A stretch of DNA of 64,000 nt from positions 27,811,764 to 27,875,763 of the forward strand of contig NC_088306.1 in the NCBI RefSeq assembly GCF_032854445.1, in the 5' to 3' direction. How positions within the stretch are numbered: the first letter of the stretch is position 1; every line of letters starts with the position of its first letter. Shown piece after piece: positions 11,474 to 22,475 of this stretch. Both the position numbers and the translations under genes were made by a program. This stretch comes from Liolophura sinensis. Lineage: Eukaryota > Mollusca > Polyplacophora > Chitonida > Chitonidae. Under the pieces are notes generated by a model. That model was given only the letters and a program-made list of their open reading frames with translations, was not told the DNA's origin and made no database searches.

Positions 11474-11840
11474 ATCCATGCGTCGAAACAAACATTCGTA
11501 TAACAATCCTAAACCAATAAAAACGTTCCAGGTCAATAATCGCAAGCCCAGTTCCCAAAGACGACGTATAACACAAACCTCCAAAGAACTAAAAAAAAAA
11601 AAGTATACGAAGTACGAACATAGGACGGAATCATACAAAGAGAAGCAGTCAGCACATTTCAATGATGTTGGAAAGGTGCAAGATATATTCCAGGCGACTG
11701 AGTGAAATCAGTACTTAAATCGGGTACAATGCTAGAATATCATTTGTCGATAACAGAATATGTATTTCAGTTGCGTTTTGATTGTTCATATATCCAAGAT
11801 GGCGATCTAATTCACTATGATGAATATAAAGCCCCTAGCC
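11471..11840 (+). repeat. Dispersed repeat R2, copy 1
   Basis: This is one of five copies of a roughly 350-450 bp non-coding element (others at 26398-26835 minus, 27915-28290 plus, 33735-33962 plus and 34368-34803 minus). Diagnostic blocks in order are ACGTTCCAGGTCAATAATCG, GGACGGAATCATACAAAGAG, CAGGCGACTGAGTGAAATCA, TTGTCGATAA and a final GGCGATCTAATTCA. No open frame is conserved between copies, so it is probably a non-autonomous DNA element. Confidence 0.8.
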
Positions 11841-11873
11841 CCGGTCTAAGCGGAATTAGACACAATCATGGAG

Positions 11874-12829
11874 CAGATCTTCCCACGGAGGATTGGAGAG
11901 GAAGCCAAGATGAAAATTGATGAAAGGCTCCCGAGACTTTGTGCAAGCTGGCACACAAACCAGTTGTAATAGGCCTGTATCTATGCTACAGAAAGTACAT
12001 ATCACAAACAAAGTCTTCAAGACAGATTCTCTGGGAAATATACCGGGAAAGGTTAAACAATTTCTGATAGAGGTTTGCAAGATTGAAAATCTGTGTCGAG
12101 TCAAATGCAAAACAGCCTACATGACATAACCGATTGTCAGCAAAAAGGCCTTCACATTTTAAATTTACATGTCTCTTCTTCGAACAAAATTTTGACAGCA
12201 TTTAACGATTATGTTATCAGACAGATGATATTATTGGAAAGATAATATGTAATATTTATGTGCACCAATGCTTTCCTGTTCATTCTGCGATGTCGACGCA
12301 TCAGTGCATGTCATTAACAAATTATTTATGAACTCCAAAAAGTACTCAGAGAGCGCAAACAACCACTACAGCTAAACATACAATATCCCCCCCCTCCCCC
12401 GCCCTCCACACCATACAAAGAGACAATATACGTTGAATTTCTGTATTGTCTGTCAGTGGTGAAGAATCGCTTAAAAAATGTCCAACCAGTGTCACCACTA
12501 AATTTCACAGATTGGTCCTCAGCCCACTGTCACTCTGCGACGCACAAAATCTCGCAAAAAATCTTTATGTTTGACACATAGACAGAAAAACAGACAAAAC
12601 AAGGCCGACATAAACATCTGCATGTACCTCGTAGGATGTGAAAAAAGGTTCGACAAAATGCTAGTCCAAGATTGCTGTGACTATGGGGTTATATATGCCA
12701 TATATACTCACCTGAGCAATCACGATCTAGCATTTTTGTTTCTGTAAGGTGAGTTTAGGGCCATCCTTGGCCGCTCAAAATTATTGCCAAAACTAATCAG
12801 ACCAATCTTCGACTAAAAAATGCTCGACA
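11874..12829. other. Short SINE remnant, then 3' flank of the cysteine-rich receptor gene
   Basis: 11874-11918 resembles the minus-strand SINE body (CTTCCCACGGAGGATTGGAGAGGAAGCC). The rest is 3' flank or UTR of the gene at 12830-16794. I find no AATAAA on the minus strand (TTTATT on the plus) between about 12240 and 12830, so the polyadenylation site is not located. A donor-like CAG|GTGAGTATA reads on the minus strand near 12711-12719. Confidence 0.4.
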
Positions 12830-13816
12830 CTAAATGTTTAGCGATAGTTCCTGGCCCGAACTTACCTCCGATTCTTGTACCATTGCAACGACATTATCCT
12901 CGGTTTTCCTCACCACATTGTACTGTTTGGACATGCATATCCCAAACACCACGCAGAGCAAGACAAGCAGGGACGTAACCACCGCGGCTGTACCGCGAAG
13001 ACCCACGTACAGAAGACAACGGAAGCCCGTCTCTTCTAAAATCCGATACGTCCCTGGGGGACATTTCCTCATGCACACCTGATTGAATGCAAGAGCGATG
13101 TGTCTGGGACACCTGTCAATACATTCCCTCTCCCCAGGTACAAATCTCATGGGTACCGGACAAGTGCTAACGCACTCTCCGTTCAAGGAGTAACGGTAAG
13201 CCCGGGGGCAGGCCTTCACGCACTCTCCATGGAAGTGACGAGGGTGCGTCTCCGGGCATGCGTCCCAGCAGACGTTGTCGTCAGTGTCGTAGTAGGTGCC
13301 GTTTGGACATGAGTCGACGCAGGATAGATTATGGACGACATTGTCGCACCGGCTCTGACACTCCGAACCTTGGTGGAAACGGTGGGATTCCGGGCACTGG
13401 TCAAAGCAATAGTTCTGTCCGGAGATGAAGTAGGTTAAGATAGGACACTCCAAGACGCACTCTCCGCGGTACGCCATGTACGGCGATGGACACTCCGCAA
13501 AACAGCTGTTATTGAACTTTACATAGGTGCAGTTGAGGCACTCATCTATGCCCGGTCCTGCGCAGACTGAGCATAGTGGATCACATGATGCACACGAAGC
13601 ACTCTCATTGGTCAGAAGCGGATACGTGCCAGATGGACAACCAGTTGTACAGCTTTCATTCTGTGTTTTCCCGGAGCAGCTCTCGCATGTCACATTGTCC
13701 TGTGCAATCGTATACCCATCTGGACAGGCCTTGGCGCATTCTTGTCCAATGGCGACATAGTCTGTTGGACATGATTCAACGCAGGTTCCGTTGAACTGTA
13801 GGCATTGTCCATTAAC
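12830..13816 (-). CDS. Furin-like cysteine-rich receptor-type membrane protein, exon 2
   Basis: This 329-codon exon opens at the acceptor CGTTTCAG|GTTAAT (13817/13816, phase 0) and runs to TAG at 12830. It starts VNGQCLQFNGTCVESC and continues with furin/EGFR domain IV-type modules of spacing CxxC, CxxxCP and CPxGTY, including the hallmark GPGIDECLNC. About eight N-glycosylation sequons (NGT, NVT, NES, NNS, NLS) are visible. One hydrophobic span (GTAAVVTSLLVLLCVVFGIC, about residues 308-327 of 361) is followed by a roughly 31-residue tail with no kinase or other domain. With exon 1 it gives a 361-residue type I protein. It resembles growth-factor-receptor ectodomains, and databases often label such proteins PCSK5-like, but it lacks any protease or receptor L domain. 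A perfect in-frame donor GAG|GTAAGT at 12866 could instead lead to unseen downstream exons. Ligand and role are unknown. Confidence 0.85.
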   Translation of the reverse strand, partial: VNGQCLQFNGTCVESCPTDYVAIGQECAKACPDGYTIAQDNVTCESCSGKTQNESCTTGCPSGTYPLLTNESASCASCDPLCSVCAGPGIDECLNCTYVKFNNSCFAECPSPYMAYRGECVLECPILTYFISGQNYCFDQCPESHRFHQGSECQSRCDNVVHNLSCVDSCPNGTYYDTDDNVCWDACPETHPRHFHGECVKACPRAYRYSLNGECVSTCPVPMRFVPGERECIDRCPRHIALAFNQVCMRKCPPGTYRILEETGFRCLLYVGLRGTAAVVTSLLVLLCVVFGICMSKQYNVVRKTEDNVVAMVQESEVSSGQELSLNI

Positions 13817-13832
13817 CTGAAACGAAAATGTG

Positions 13833-14049
13833 AATATTTATTTATTTATTTATTTATTTGATTTGTCTTATCGACTGTAGTCAAGGTTATTTTAGCTATA
13901 TGACGGGGGTCACGAACCCAAAACTGACTCTGGAAGACACCATCGGCCTGGACCAATCAGGTCATATAGGTATATCCAACTTACTTCTGGTTCCGCTGTA
14001 CATTCATTATGCTGCGATAGCACACTAACCACTAGGCCACTGAGACCCT
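13833..14049 (-). mobile_element. tRNA-derived SINE, variant subfamily
   Basis: Read on the minus strand it begins GGGTCTCAGTGGCCTAGTGG TTAGTGTGCTATCGCAGCAT and ends in an (AAATA)n tail, but its body is unlike family 1 (there is no GGATGGTCGTGGG block). It has a related head and a similar tail core (TTGACTACAGTCGATAAGAC), so it is a diverged subfamily. It lies 17 bp inside the intron from exon 2. Confidence 0.7.
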
Positions 14050-14183
14050 AAAATAAATTAATACAGTACCGGTATATAAATGACTTAGATCTGTACTGCA
14101 CGCAATCTAATACGACAGATACTATAGAAAATGAAACTATATTTAATAAAATAATTTTGCCTGTGTAGCTAATTCTGTTCAAG

Positions 14184-14725
14184 TCCTGGTGGCATTAGTA
14201 TCGTCTCTGTGTCAGGGTGTGTATCATTACTTTAACATCCTGGTGGTATTGGTGTCTTCGCGGTGCCAGGGTGTGTATCATTAATTTACCATCCTGGTGG
14301 TATTGGTGTCTTCGCGGTGTCAGGGTGTGTATCATTGCTTTACCATCCTGGTGGTATTGGTGTCTTCACGGTGCCAGGGTGTGTATCATTAATTTACCAT
14401 CCTGGTGGTATTGGTGTCTTCGCGGTGTCAGGGTGTGTATCATTACTTTACCATCCTGGTGGTATTGGTGTCTTCACGGTGTCAGGTGTGAATCATTACT
14501 CTACCATCCTGGTGGTATTTGTGTCTTCGCGGTATCAGGGTGTGTATCATTACTTTACCATCCTGGTGGTATTTGTGTCTTCACGGTGTCAGGGTGTGAA
14601 TCATTACTCTACCATCCTGGTGGTATTTGTGTCTTCGCGGTGTCAGGATGTGTATCATTACTTTACTATCCTGGTGGTAATAGTATCTTCACGGTGTCAG
14701 GGTGTTTATCATTACTTTACTATTC
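14184..14725. repeat. 54-bp intronic minisatellite, about 10 copies
   Basis: The unit has a 54-bp period built from TCCTGGTGGTATTGGTGTCT, TCGCGGTGTCAGGGTGTGTA and TCATTACTTTACCA. One unit has a 1-2 bp deletion that shifts the frame. Open frames of 180-187 codons over it arise because 54 is divisible by three and are not genes. Confidence 0.93.
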
Positions 14726-15489
14726 ATATAAAACGTACATGCGTGCACGAACGTGCTAAATGCTATCAATTATGTGCGACCGGAACCCAATTATCAGAGT
14801 GTCAAGGCTACTTTCGTTCAAGTTAAGAAGGGGTTTGCATACCTCAAGACCAGTGACGTTTTATATATTGCAATTTATATTATTGTGTTTGGCAAATTCT
14901 GCTTAATTTGCCACTGTTTGAGAATTTGTACATGTTGTAACTAGAACAGTAAACTAGTTTCGGCCAAATTCCACGTCTTTCGATGTCGTCGTTATCACTG
15001 TACGCTGAACAGATTCAGATTCAGTGGCCCGAAATACACCAGGAGACGTGAAAAGAATTACTAATTGTGATGTCACAACTTCGACCAATAGCGAGCAACC
15101 ACAGTTTTTACCCGAAGTCAACAATTTTCTCAAACTTACTGTGACTACCAACGGTCTAGTTGCATATTTCAGAACAATCCCTTCAGTGGTTCTGGAGAAG
15201 ATGTTTAAACAATTTCACATAAAATCCAATATTTCCACCAAAATACGTCACATGGTGAAAACGAATTTAAGCTATCGTGCAACTTCGGGTCAGGGAAATT
15301 TAACTGCAAAATATGAAGTCAATCGGTCGAATGATTTTGGGCTGTAGCAAGATCATAAATTGAATGAATAATAATAACAATCAGCACGAAAACAATAGGT
15401 GGCTCGCAGGAATACCTGTGTGTATCCCTAATAGAAGCAGAACTATGGTAAATCGACAAGACGCCGTATTCCAGCGGTCACATGTACGC

Positions 15490-15680
15490 ATGACCACTGT
15501 TGCGTGACTATTTATGCGTGACCACTTGTCAACTATCACAGTGTGTTCGCTGCTCTGGTTTTACTCTCTGTGCTGTACGTCTATCACACTGTAGTAACTA
15601 CTCCGGTTTTACTCTCTATTCTGTACGCCTATCACACTGTCGTCACTGCTCTGGGTTTACTCCCTATGCTGACGTCTTAT
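15490..15680 (+). repeat. Dispersed repeat R3 with three tandem 48-bp units
   Basis: CTGCTCTGGTTTTACTCTCT-type units recur three times at about 48-bp spacing. Single copies of the same sequence occur at 27660-27790 and 39805-39940, where it follows TAACTGAGGTAAACTRACAAGAG. R3 is therefore dispersed and has locally expanded here. Confidence 0.7.
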
Positions 15681-16312
15681 ATCGTTCAGTCTCGAATATA
15701 TCGTGATACCTGGTGTCTAGCGTGCAATCATGTAGGAGAAACCGGTAATAATATAAACCATCAACACTATAGACTATTTAATAGATAACGTTGACTACTG
15801 AAGCGAAAACCGTCTGAGCGCCTGCCAAGGCACTGGGATCCACTAGGAGAGCATTGAGATCTCGTGCATGCATTTTTGCTGCTGTTCTAAGGGCACAATT
15901 GCCATTATTCTGTACTAGGAGTGTCCCATGGAGACAGTAGAAGATTTTGTGGCACAAAGATGGGATTCACGCCAAGCCAATGGCAGCGTGTCTCTTAAGC
16001 CCTTTCGACAGATCTCATATTCGAATCCAGTTCTCATTCACCTTGCTGTAGGCTCATGGTAAAAGGTTCCTCATGCGGATGCCACACAAGGAGGGTATTT
16101 GTATATTTAATAGTTGTTTAATAATATACTTCTATTACACGATGCTGTACCAAATTACTTTCATGGATAAAAATAAAACAATGGCTGTCATATCTAGGTG
16201 AAATATTTCTAAATCAATAAAAACAGCAATATATATATATATATATCAATAAACACCTCTGTTACAAAAAAAATGAGCGAAACTTAACTTAAACGTTTAA
16301 CTTTTATACTAT

Positions 16313-16587
16313 AGGGGCCCCTTTGGCTCAGTTCGCTAGAGCGCTAGCGCAGCATAATGGCCCAGGAGCCTCTTACCAAGGCGGTCGCTGTGAGTTCAAG
16401 TCCACTTCATGCTGGCTTCTTCTCCGGCCGTACTTGGAAGGTCTGACAGCAACCTGCGGATGGTTGTGGGTTTCCACATGGCTCTGCCTGGTTTCCTCCC
16501 AGAATAATGCTGGCCGCCGTCGTATAAGTGAAATATTCTTGAGTATGGCGTAAACACCAATCATATAAATAAATAAATAAATAAATC
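16313..16587 (+). mobile_element. Full-length SINE family 1
   Basis: The head has a TTGGCTCAGTTCGCTAGAGC A-box region and the GAGTTCAAGTCC B-box-like segment. The body and the tail TTGAGTATGGCGTAAACACC are followed by AAATA repeats. It lies within the first intron of the receptor gene, antisense to it. Confidence 0.9.
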
Positions 16588-16695
16588 TTAGTCTATCTAT
16601 TAACACCAAGCTCAAGTTAGATACCCGTTAATAATTTACTGCTATGACATTTACACTTTTACTCTAATGATATGACGACTATTTACCTTACTTAC

Positions 16696-16794
16696 CGAGG
16701 TTAGTGACAGAAAAATATAGGCAAGAAGCCCAAGCGTACCGGAGACAACATTCCGATGAATGTTTGACGTTTTTACGTTGATGTCGAGCTTCAT
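16696..16794 (-). CDS. Furin-like cysteine-rich receptor-type membrane protein, exon 1 (signal peptide)
   Basis: This exon is exactly 33 codons from ATG at 16794 to the donor TCG|GTAAGT at 16696 and exits in phase 0. The encoded peptide starts MKLDINVKTSNIHRNVVSG and continues with a hydrophobic core TLGLLAYIFLSLTS, a typical secretory signal with cleavage plausible at the exon end. Exon 2 enters in phase 0 at 13816 with VNGQC, so joining the two gives signal peptide plus ectodomain with no further exon needed. The start is supported by the signal peptide and by a TATA-like element about 110 bp upstream. Confidence 0.75.
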
Positions 16795-16900
16795 TTTGGC
16801 TATTCCTTTACTCGTTTTGAATAATTAAACCACAGATGACACATTAGAGCCATGTCTGTACATGACGTCTGCAATGAGCGTTGCTCTAGTATACATCTGT

Positions 16901-16910
16901 ACTATATATA
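16901..16910 (-). promoter_or_regulatory. TATA-like element upstream of the receptor gene
   Basis: TATATATAGT reads on the minus strand about 107 bp before the ATG at 16794. If it is used, transcription would start near 16875 and leave a 5' UTR of about 80 nt. Position and orientation fit, but the motif is common in AT-rich DNA. Confidence 0.35.
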
Positions 16911-17385
16911 GGCCTACTTGTCTTAGACGCATGTTTCCAACACCTGTTGACATCCTCACGCGCAACCTCGTGGGACAGTTCGTATTATACCTCTGTCTCG
17001 TCTCTTTATCTCTCAGCTCTGAATATTGATTCTCCACCGCCTGTTACCCATTCACCACATTTAAAAGATAGATTTCTTAAGTTCTTCTTGTCTTCAAAGT
17101 ATGCAGTATTATTGATCGGGTATACTACTGTATCTTGTCTAGCATCCGATCTTCATTTTAACAACGATCTAAGCCGGTCTAAACTTTAATAACGCCTGGA
17201 TAACAGACAATTCTTATTCAAGGAGAAGAAACTTAGAAACATGACACTATAGGCTGAAACGAGCACATTTTTTCTAACTGGTGGTGCCTGCTGCATTATT
17301 TTGCGATTTTTCCTCGCCATACACGTAAAACCTGAAAATGGCAAAGATGACATAAATCGCTGAGTCGCCGAATCGTTAAATCGCT

Positions 17386-17440
17386 GGGGATGTGGGGGTG
17401 GGGTGAGGTGGGGGGAGGGGGGGGGGAGGAGGTGGTGGGG
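17386..17440 (+). other. G-rich tract, potential G-quadruplex
   Basis: At least four closely spaced G-runs (GGGG, GGGGG, GGGG, GGGGGG, then longer runs) lie within 55 bases on the plus strand, about 0.6 kb upstream of the receptor gene start. This satisfies the usual G3+N1-7 pattern several times. Flanking sequence 17190-17385 and 17441-17817 has no supported gene. Confidence 0.7.
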
Positions 17441-17817
17441 TATTGCCTCTCAGCCAATGAGTGTCGTTAAAACTGCCGGCTTGTTCGTGTGAACTCGGAA
17501 CCTACGTCCAACATTCCGGTTTCCCAATTGTCAAACGGAGAACGAACTGTACTGTTCGCTACCTTCTAGGAAGAAGAGTTCCACCGGAAATGTACGAAAT
17601 GCATTTCGGGGGTTTCCGACGGCAATTCTCCTCCTAACACAGAGGACTTCAGGATTAGTTCTTAGGCAAAATGGAGTCGCCCACAGCGGATTTTGGTGCT
17701 GCCTTTATTTATAATTTATAAACTTGAGGTACATATTAGAATTTTATTTATGGCATGCACACTCTTTTCAATGGTATTTATTTGATATTTAAATTTTCTT
17801 CTTCTTTTAAACTTGAC

Positions 17818-17873
17818 TATTTAATTGGTGTTTCACGCCGTACTCAAGACTACATGCATTTGACTTATACGAC
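17818..17873 (-). mobile_element. SINE family 1 tail fragment
   Basis: The core TTGGTGTTTCACGCCGTACT CAAG and a short piece of body are present. The rest is absent. Confidence 0.7.
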
Positions 17874-18125
17874 AGTTAGAAACACGTCCTGGGGTTTTTT
17901 CATGAAGAAAAATTGTGTGTAGTGGATAGTTCCCATAAACTCAAATAGTCCAATAAACCTGACTGTTTGCATCAAGTGAACAAAGCCTGTAAACATGTAA
18001 ACACTAGTACAGTAATAAACATTTATACTATATTTACTAACATTTACTATGTAAACATGTCACTTGTTAACTGTAGTCTGGGGCTTATATAACAGATATA
18101 TAACTGTTATAGTAGTCCCAGCTAT

Positions 18126-18250
18126 ATTTATTTATTTATTTATTTGATTGGTGCTTTACGCCAAGAGTATTTCACTTATATGACGGGAGCCAGCATTACG
18201 GTGGGAGGAAACCGCGCAGAGCCCGTTGAAAACTCACGACCATTAACATG
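18126..18250 (-). mobile_element. SINE family 1, head-truncated
   Basis: The (ATTT)n tail, a core with a small deletion (GCTTTACGCCAAGAGTATTT) and the body to CATTAACATGTTGC are present. The sequence 18251-19310 that follows has no supported gene. A run of about 20 A lies near 18489-18508, and an isolated B-box-like GGGTTCAAACCC reads on the minus strand near 18745. Confidence 0.8.
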
Positions 18251-19310
18251 TTGCAAACTTAAACGTTTATTTGCATGCAAATAAACAAATACAAATATAT
18301 TTATTCACATATGCTTGGGTTTTTGTACGTTGTGCTTAACAGTTTTCAGTAATATGACTGCTGACACCGGCCTTTTACGACCATAAATGCATGGAAGCTA
18401 TCTGGAGGCGATTATACCCGACGAAAGCGAATAGATTTCTAGAGTACAAGCTTACATAACAATCACGTCGTAATCATTGTCTTCGTCATAAAAAAAAAAA
18501 AAAAAAAATTAGTTACAAATTAGTGAAATGGGCGTCGACTGTTGAGATCCACCCTGAATTGAAATTAAATTATATCATTTTTGTGTCTGACTCCGTGCTC
18601 AAATTATGTTTCAGTTACGAAGGCAGTCAGGTTTATTGTTGAGGGGAAGACTGGGGGTACAGTCCGGTGGGAACTGTCGCACTGATCGACAATCTGGTTT
18701 GTCCACCGTTTATATTATCTTCGCTCCTGCGCCGTCGTAACCTGGGTTTGAACCCATAACCTAATTGTTCACGGAGAGAGCGCGGTCCAGATGCAGTGAG
18801 GTCAGTAAATGAGATACACAAAACTGGGTGTGACTTTGTCTGTCGCAGGAGGACAGAGATATAATTACCACAGAAGACACAAAATTATGTCACATGAGAA
18901 ATGTTTAAAGAATCACGTGATTGAGGATCGACTACGTTGTCGTTGTCGTCGTCGTTTTCAAACTTCTGAGCGCTGCCAAGTTGATACAATATTTCGTGTA
19001 AATCACAGTGGGTTTTCTTGGCTTATATATCGTTCTCTTTTGTCCCAAGTGCAATGGTAAGGGTATACAAACCAGGATTGTGATTTTTTCATTGGTGATT
19101 TTTGAAATAATCCATTTACGTAAGGAATATCATTCATTTGCCAGTGGCTCGTAACTGCTTGCGAGAGCCATATCTTATTCTCTTCTGTAGAAGTTCTCGC
19201 GACAAACCTTCTGATTCAAAGTCGTTTTATACACCTGATCCAGCGGGATATCGAGGAAATTCAGAACGGTCCCACAAATTATTTTTGCCTTAGAGGATAT
19301 AGGCCTATGA

Positions 19311-19593
19311 GCGGCCTGCGTGGTTCAGTTGTCTAGGGCACTAGCGCAACGTAATGACCCAGGAGCCTCTCACCAATGTGGTCGCTGTGAGTTCAAGTCC
19401 AGCTCATGCTGGCTTTCTCTACGGCCGTGCGTGGGAAGGTCTGCCAGCAACCTACGGATGGTCGTGGGTTTCCCCCGGGCTCTGCTCGGTTTCTTCCCAC
19501 CATTATGCTGGCCGCCGCCGTAAAAGTGAAATACTCTTGAGTACCAAAAACACCAATCAAATAAATAAATAAACAAATAAATAAATAAATAAA
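19311..19593 (+). mobile_element. Full-length SINE family 1
   Basis: The head is GGCCTGCGTGGTTCAGTTGT, the B-box-like GAGTTCAAGTCC follows, the body is complete, and the tail core has a small deletion (TTGAGTACCAAAAACACC) before AAATA repeats. It is followed by a flank at 19627-19690 that also occurs at 35936-36020 and 38078-38166. Confidence 0.9.
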
Positions 19594-19693
19594 GGAAACA
19601 GGAAGTGGTACTGTTTGTATGCATCTATGCCGTCACTGGTCGGAAATACTCGGAAATGACGTCATCGATGAACATACTGGCAACGCGGACTCC

Positions 19694-22457
19694 AGCAGCT
19701 CAAGGCAGGCGGAGGCTGGCCTGGTCACCAGGTGTCGTCTGTGTCTATAGCTGAATCCCCGCTGTTGTCCTGCGTTATTCAATAAAAAATGAAGGTTTAC
19801 CTCGTTAAATTGTAAGTAAATCTTTATTCTGTAATGATCGCACTTCCCAATTCGCATAATCGGCCGTCAGGTTGCCACCACAGCACCAGGAATAACACTT
19901 GAGCGTGCGTCACTTGTTTATCCGGGAGGACATTTCATTGAAACTGCAACACAGCTTACAACAATGCATATTTATCCTAAAAGTATGCAGAACATAGGAT
20001 TAAATGGATTTGCTAAATTAGTTTTAGAGGCTGGAACACAGTGATTTCATACATTGAACAGGCACACGTAAGTAACTGAGCGGCAGCCGCATAACAAAGT
20101 GTGTACAATTCAAGGGGAGTAACTCGTGAATTTAATTGTCACAACAAACGAGCCGAATCCAAAATAAATAGGCCTGTGCCTTTAGCTTTGGCATATCATT
20201 AGAGAAATGTTTAAACATTTTGAAATGATCTGTCGATAATGGGAATATTCAAGAAGATAATAACTAGGAAATCCACTGTATTAAAACTTTCCTAAAATTT
20301 CTAAATTAATTAAATTTTAAGAAATGCAAACAGGATTAAATTTTCTGCCGACACCTCAAACCAGATACTTACAGAAGTTCTCTTCCCATTAGATATATTT
20401 CTGATAGGCTAATTTGCGCCATCTTGTGTACATTGGTAAAAATACAAAATCCAGAAAAAATTAAGATAGTCATGGTTACCATGGCAACCGCCAATGTGAA
20501 CAATGCGTGTTGGTCAGGTTTATCTCATATCATTACCACAACGTTATTAGGCAAGATTTATGCAAATTAGACTCGATTTTTATAAAATGGCGTAGACGCC
20601 GGCCTTGAGCTGCTGGAGGAAAGCTGATAAGCTTTTTGTACTTCTATCTGTTAGGACACACCATACACTATAAACGTGTTAAGAAATAAAAACCAAGCGT
20701 TCCATGTATTCTTTAAGTCAAATTTTATAATACGAGTTTAGAACTTATTTTGGGATTCTCAAAATTAGAAATTTCAGCACCCCATCAACGCTATTTCAAA
20801 TGTGTCCAAATTTCAATTTCCAGTACCAGAAACGAAGCATTCTGATGAGGTTTAAGAAAAAAATGAAAAATTAAAAAAAAAAGCCAGGTGTGGCTTTATG
20901 GAATAGGCTCTTGTTCTTAATGAATTGATGATGAGAATCATTTTTGTGGACGGTTCATACAGAATAGGATGACGTTGTGGACGAATGAAATGTTTAACTC
21001 CGATGCAATCTCCGATCTTTTCATGGCTGTAAAGCAAACAACCGCAATGTGATAAAAAATAAACCTATGTATTTTAAGGTCTTCTTTTAATAGGCTGAAC
21101 TGGACAAAGGTTTATTTTGTTCAAACCAAGCTCTTATTAATAAAGTTCACAGCTGTCGAAAAGAAAATTTTTAGTGCTTGTGAAAACATGAAACAATTGG
21201 AGTAAAGAAATCTCTTGTATCAGTTTTTATATTGATAGCTTAATTGTAACAACCATTTGTGACTGGGAAAGAAACTGTTATTATAAAGAGATCATGACGA
21301 GTAAAACCAGAGAATCGAGAACATTGTGTTAGTTTGAAAATGGTCAGACGTAACCGGTGAAATCCGACCTCTTGTCAGTTTACCTCAGTCTGGGATTTAT
21401 TCTAACTGTTCAGGCAACTTTTACACTCTTTACGGTCTAACACTACTGCTTAAGCAAGAATAAAGTGAAGAAAATAAATAATGTTAATTACAGGTTATAT
21501 TTTATTATATCTATTTTAATTGAAGTGCGTGTGTAATCGGTGTTGACTTTGACTGAGGTTCATGCAGGTGAACTGGACACGAATTCACGCAGAGGTACAC
21601 ACACAGATTTAGCCATACGTAGAATTCATCTATATATTGCTATATATTAACATTTTCCTGACGATGTTTCTGAAATACCTTCACACTTCTCTGAGCATGT
21701 ATTATTCCTTCATTTATGTTAATCAAGCATTATTTTAATCCAGTTTTTATTTCAGCCTTTATTGCTTTACTTTTTATTTTGTAAATATTCATTCATTCTA
21801 CATATTAACAAGTGCATGCTCAGAGATGAAAAGTCTGTACATAGTGCTGCGGCGAAGAAACGTAAAAAACGTAAGCGATGCTAGGATTCGAACTCGCATT
21901 ATATATAGCCCTTCAAATCTGATGGAGTATGACAAATATGCAAGTCATGTTCCACATATCAAATAGCTATAAACTAAATTAATCTGTTTGTTGTTTGCAA
22001 AAAAATGTTGTCAGTGCAAGTTACTAATTCATGAAGTCATGCCCATGCCTTAACATCGCCATGACAACTATGTTTGTTATAGCAAACGAGCAAACAACAC
22101 ACACGTTAACCATGATTTTTACTGAGGACATTTGTTTGGAAGTAAATTAACAATTTAACTAAATACGGTCGAGTTCATTAGCACTAATTTATGGCCGATG
22201 AAGCAAGAAACCGTACATTACGCTCGTTCTGATTCGCTTAACATGTGTTAAAACAGGTGAAATCATTAATGACACATGTTAATGCAGTGCGGTTTACATT
22301 CTGTAAGAACGCTGTTGTAAACGACTGTTTAGAGGCCGTAATGCTGCTTAATGCAAGAACAAATTCCCTTAATCCCTGTATCAGTATTTTATTAGAGGTT
22401 TCTCTAATAGAAATTTAATTTCACGGTATTTGTAGTTTTGTAACGGTTTACACGTGG
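19694..22457. other. Long AT-rich stretch without a supported gene
   Basis: No exon pair or repeat array is evident. One open frame at 20852-21037 (minus) sits behind a fair acceptor (GTTTGCTTTACAG) but runs into poly-T and is not called. 21338-21450 matches dispersed repeat R3 on the minus strand. An X-box motif lies at 20475-20488. Confidence 0.5.
20475..20488. promoter_or_regulatory. Perfect RFX X-box palindrome
   Basis: GTTACCATGGCAAC matches the RFX binding consensus GTTNCCATGGNAAC with both half-sites intact. In animals such sites drive ciliary genes, but no gene start is recognised next to it here, so any function is conjecture. Confidence 0.4.
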
Positions 22458-22475
22458 GTGGCGCCACCTTGTGTT
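22458..22475 (-). promoter_or_regulatory. CTCF-like motif
   Basis: The minus strand reads AACACAAGGTGGCGCCAC, which matches the CTCF core CCASNAGRKGGCRS at all but the first position. It also contains the palindrome GTGGCGCCAC. It stands out in AT-rich surroundings. Confidence 0.3.

Larger units (their letters stand above)
13817..16695 (-). other. Intron of the cysteine-rich receptor gene
   Basis: The 2.9-kb intron is phase 0 at both ends: donor TCG|GTAAGTAAGG below 16696 and acceptor TTTCGTTTCAG above 13816. It contains a SINE-like element (13833-14049), the 54-bp minisatellite (14184-14725), a short three-unit repeat (15530-15680), a TA run near 16230 and a plus-strand SINE (16313-16587), which is antisense to the gene. 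No extra exon is recognised inside. Confidence 0.75.

Noticed and set aside
14217-14826. Open frames of 180-187 codons on the plus strand
   Set aside because: They are produced by the 54-bp minisatellite inside the intron of a minus-strand gene.
15024-15347. 107-codon plus-strand frame
   Set aside because: It lies within the intron of the minus-strand receptor gene, has no splice borders and falls within chance length.
20852-21037. 61-codon frame behind the acceptor GTTTGCTTTACAG (minus strand)
   Set aside because: The frame runs into poly-T encoded phenylalanines and has no donor or homology.
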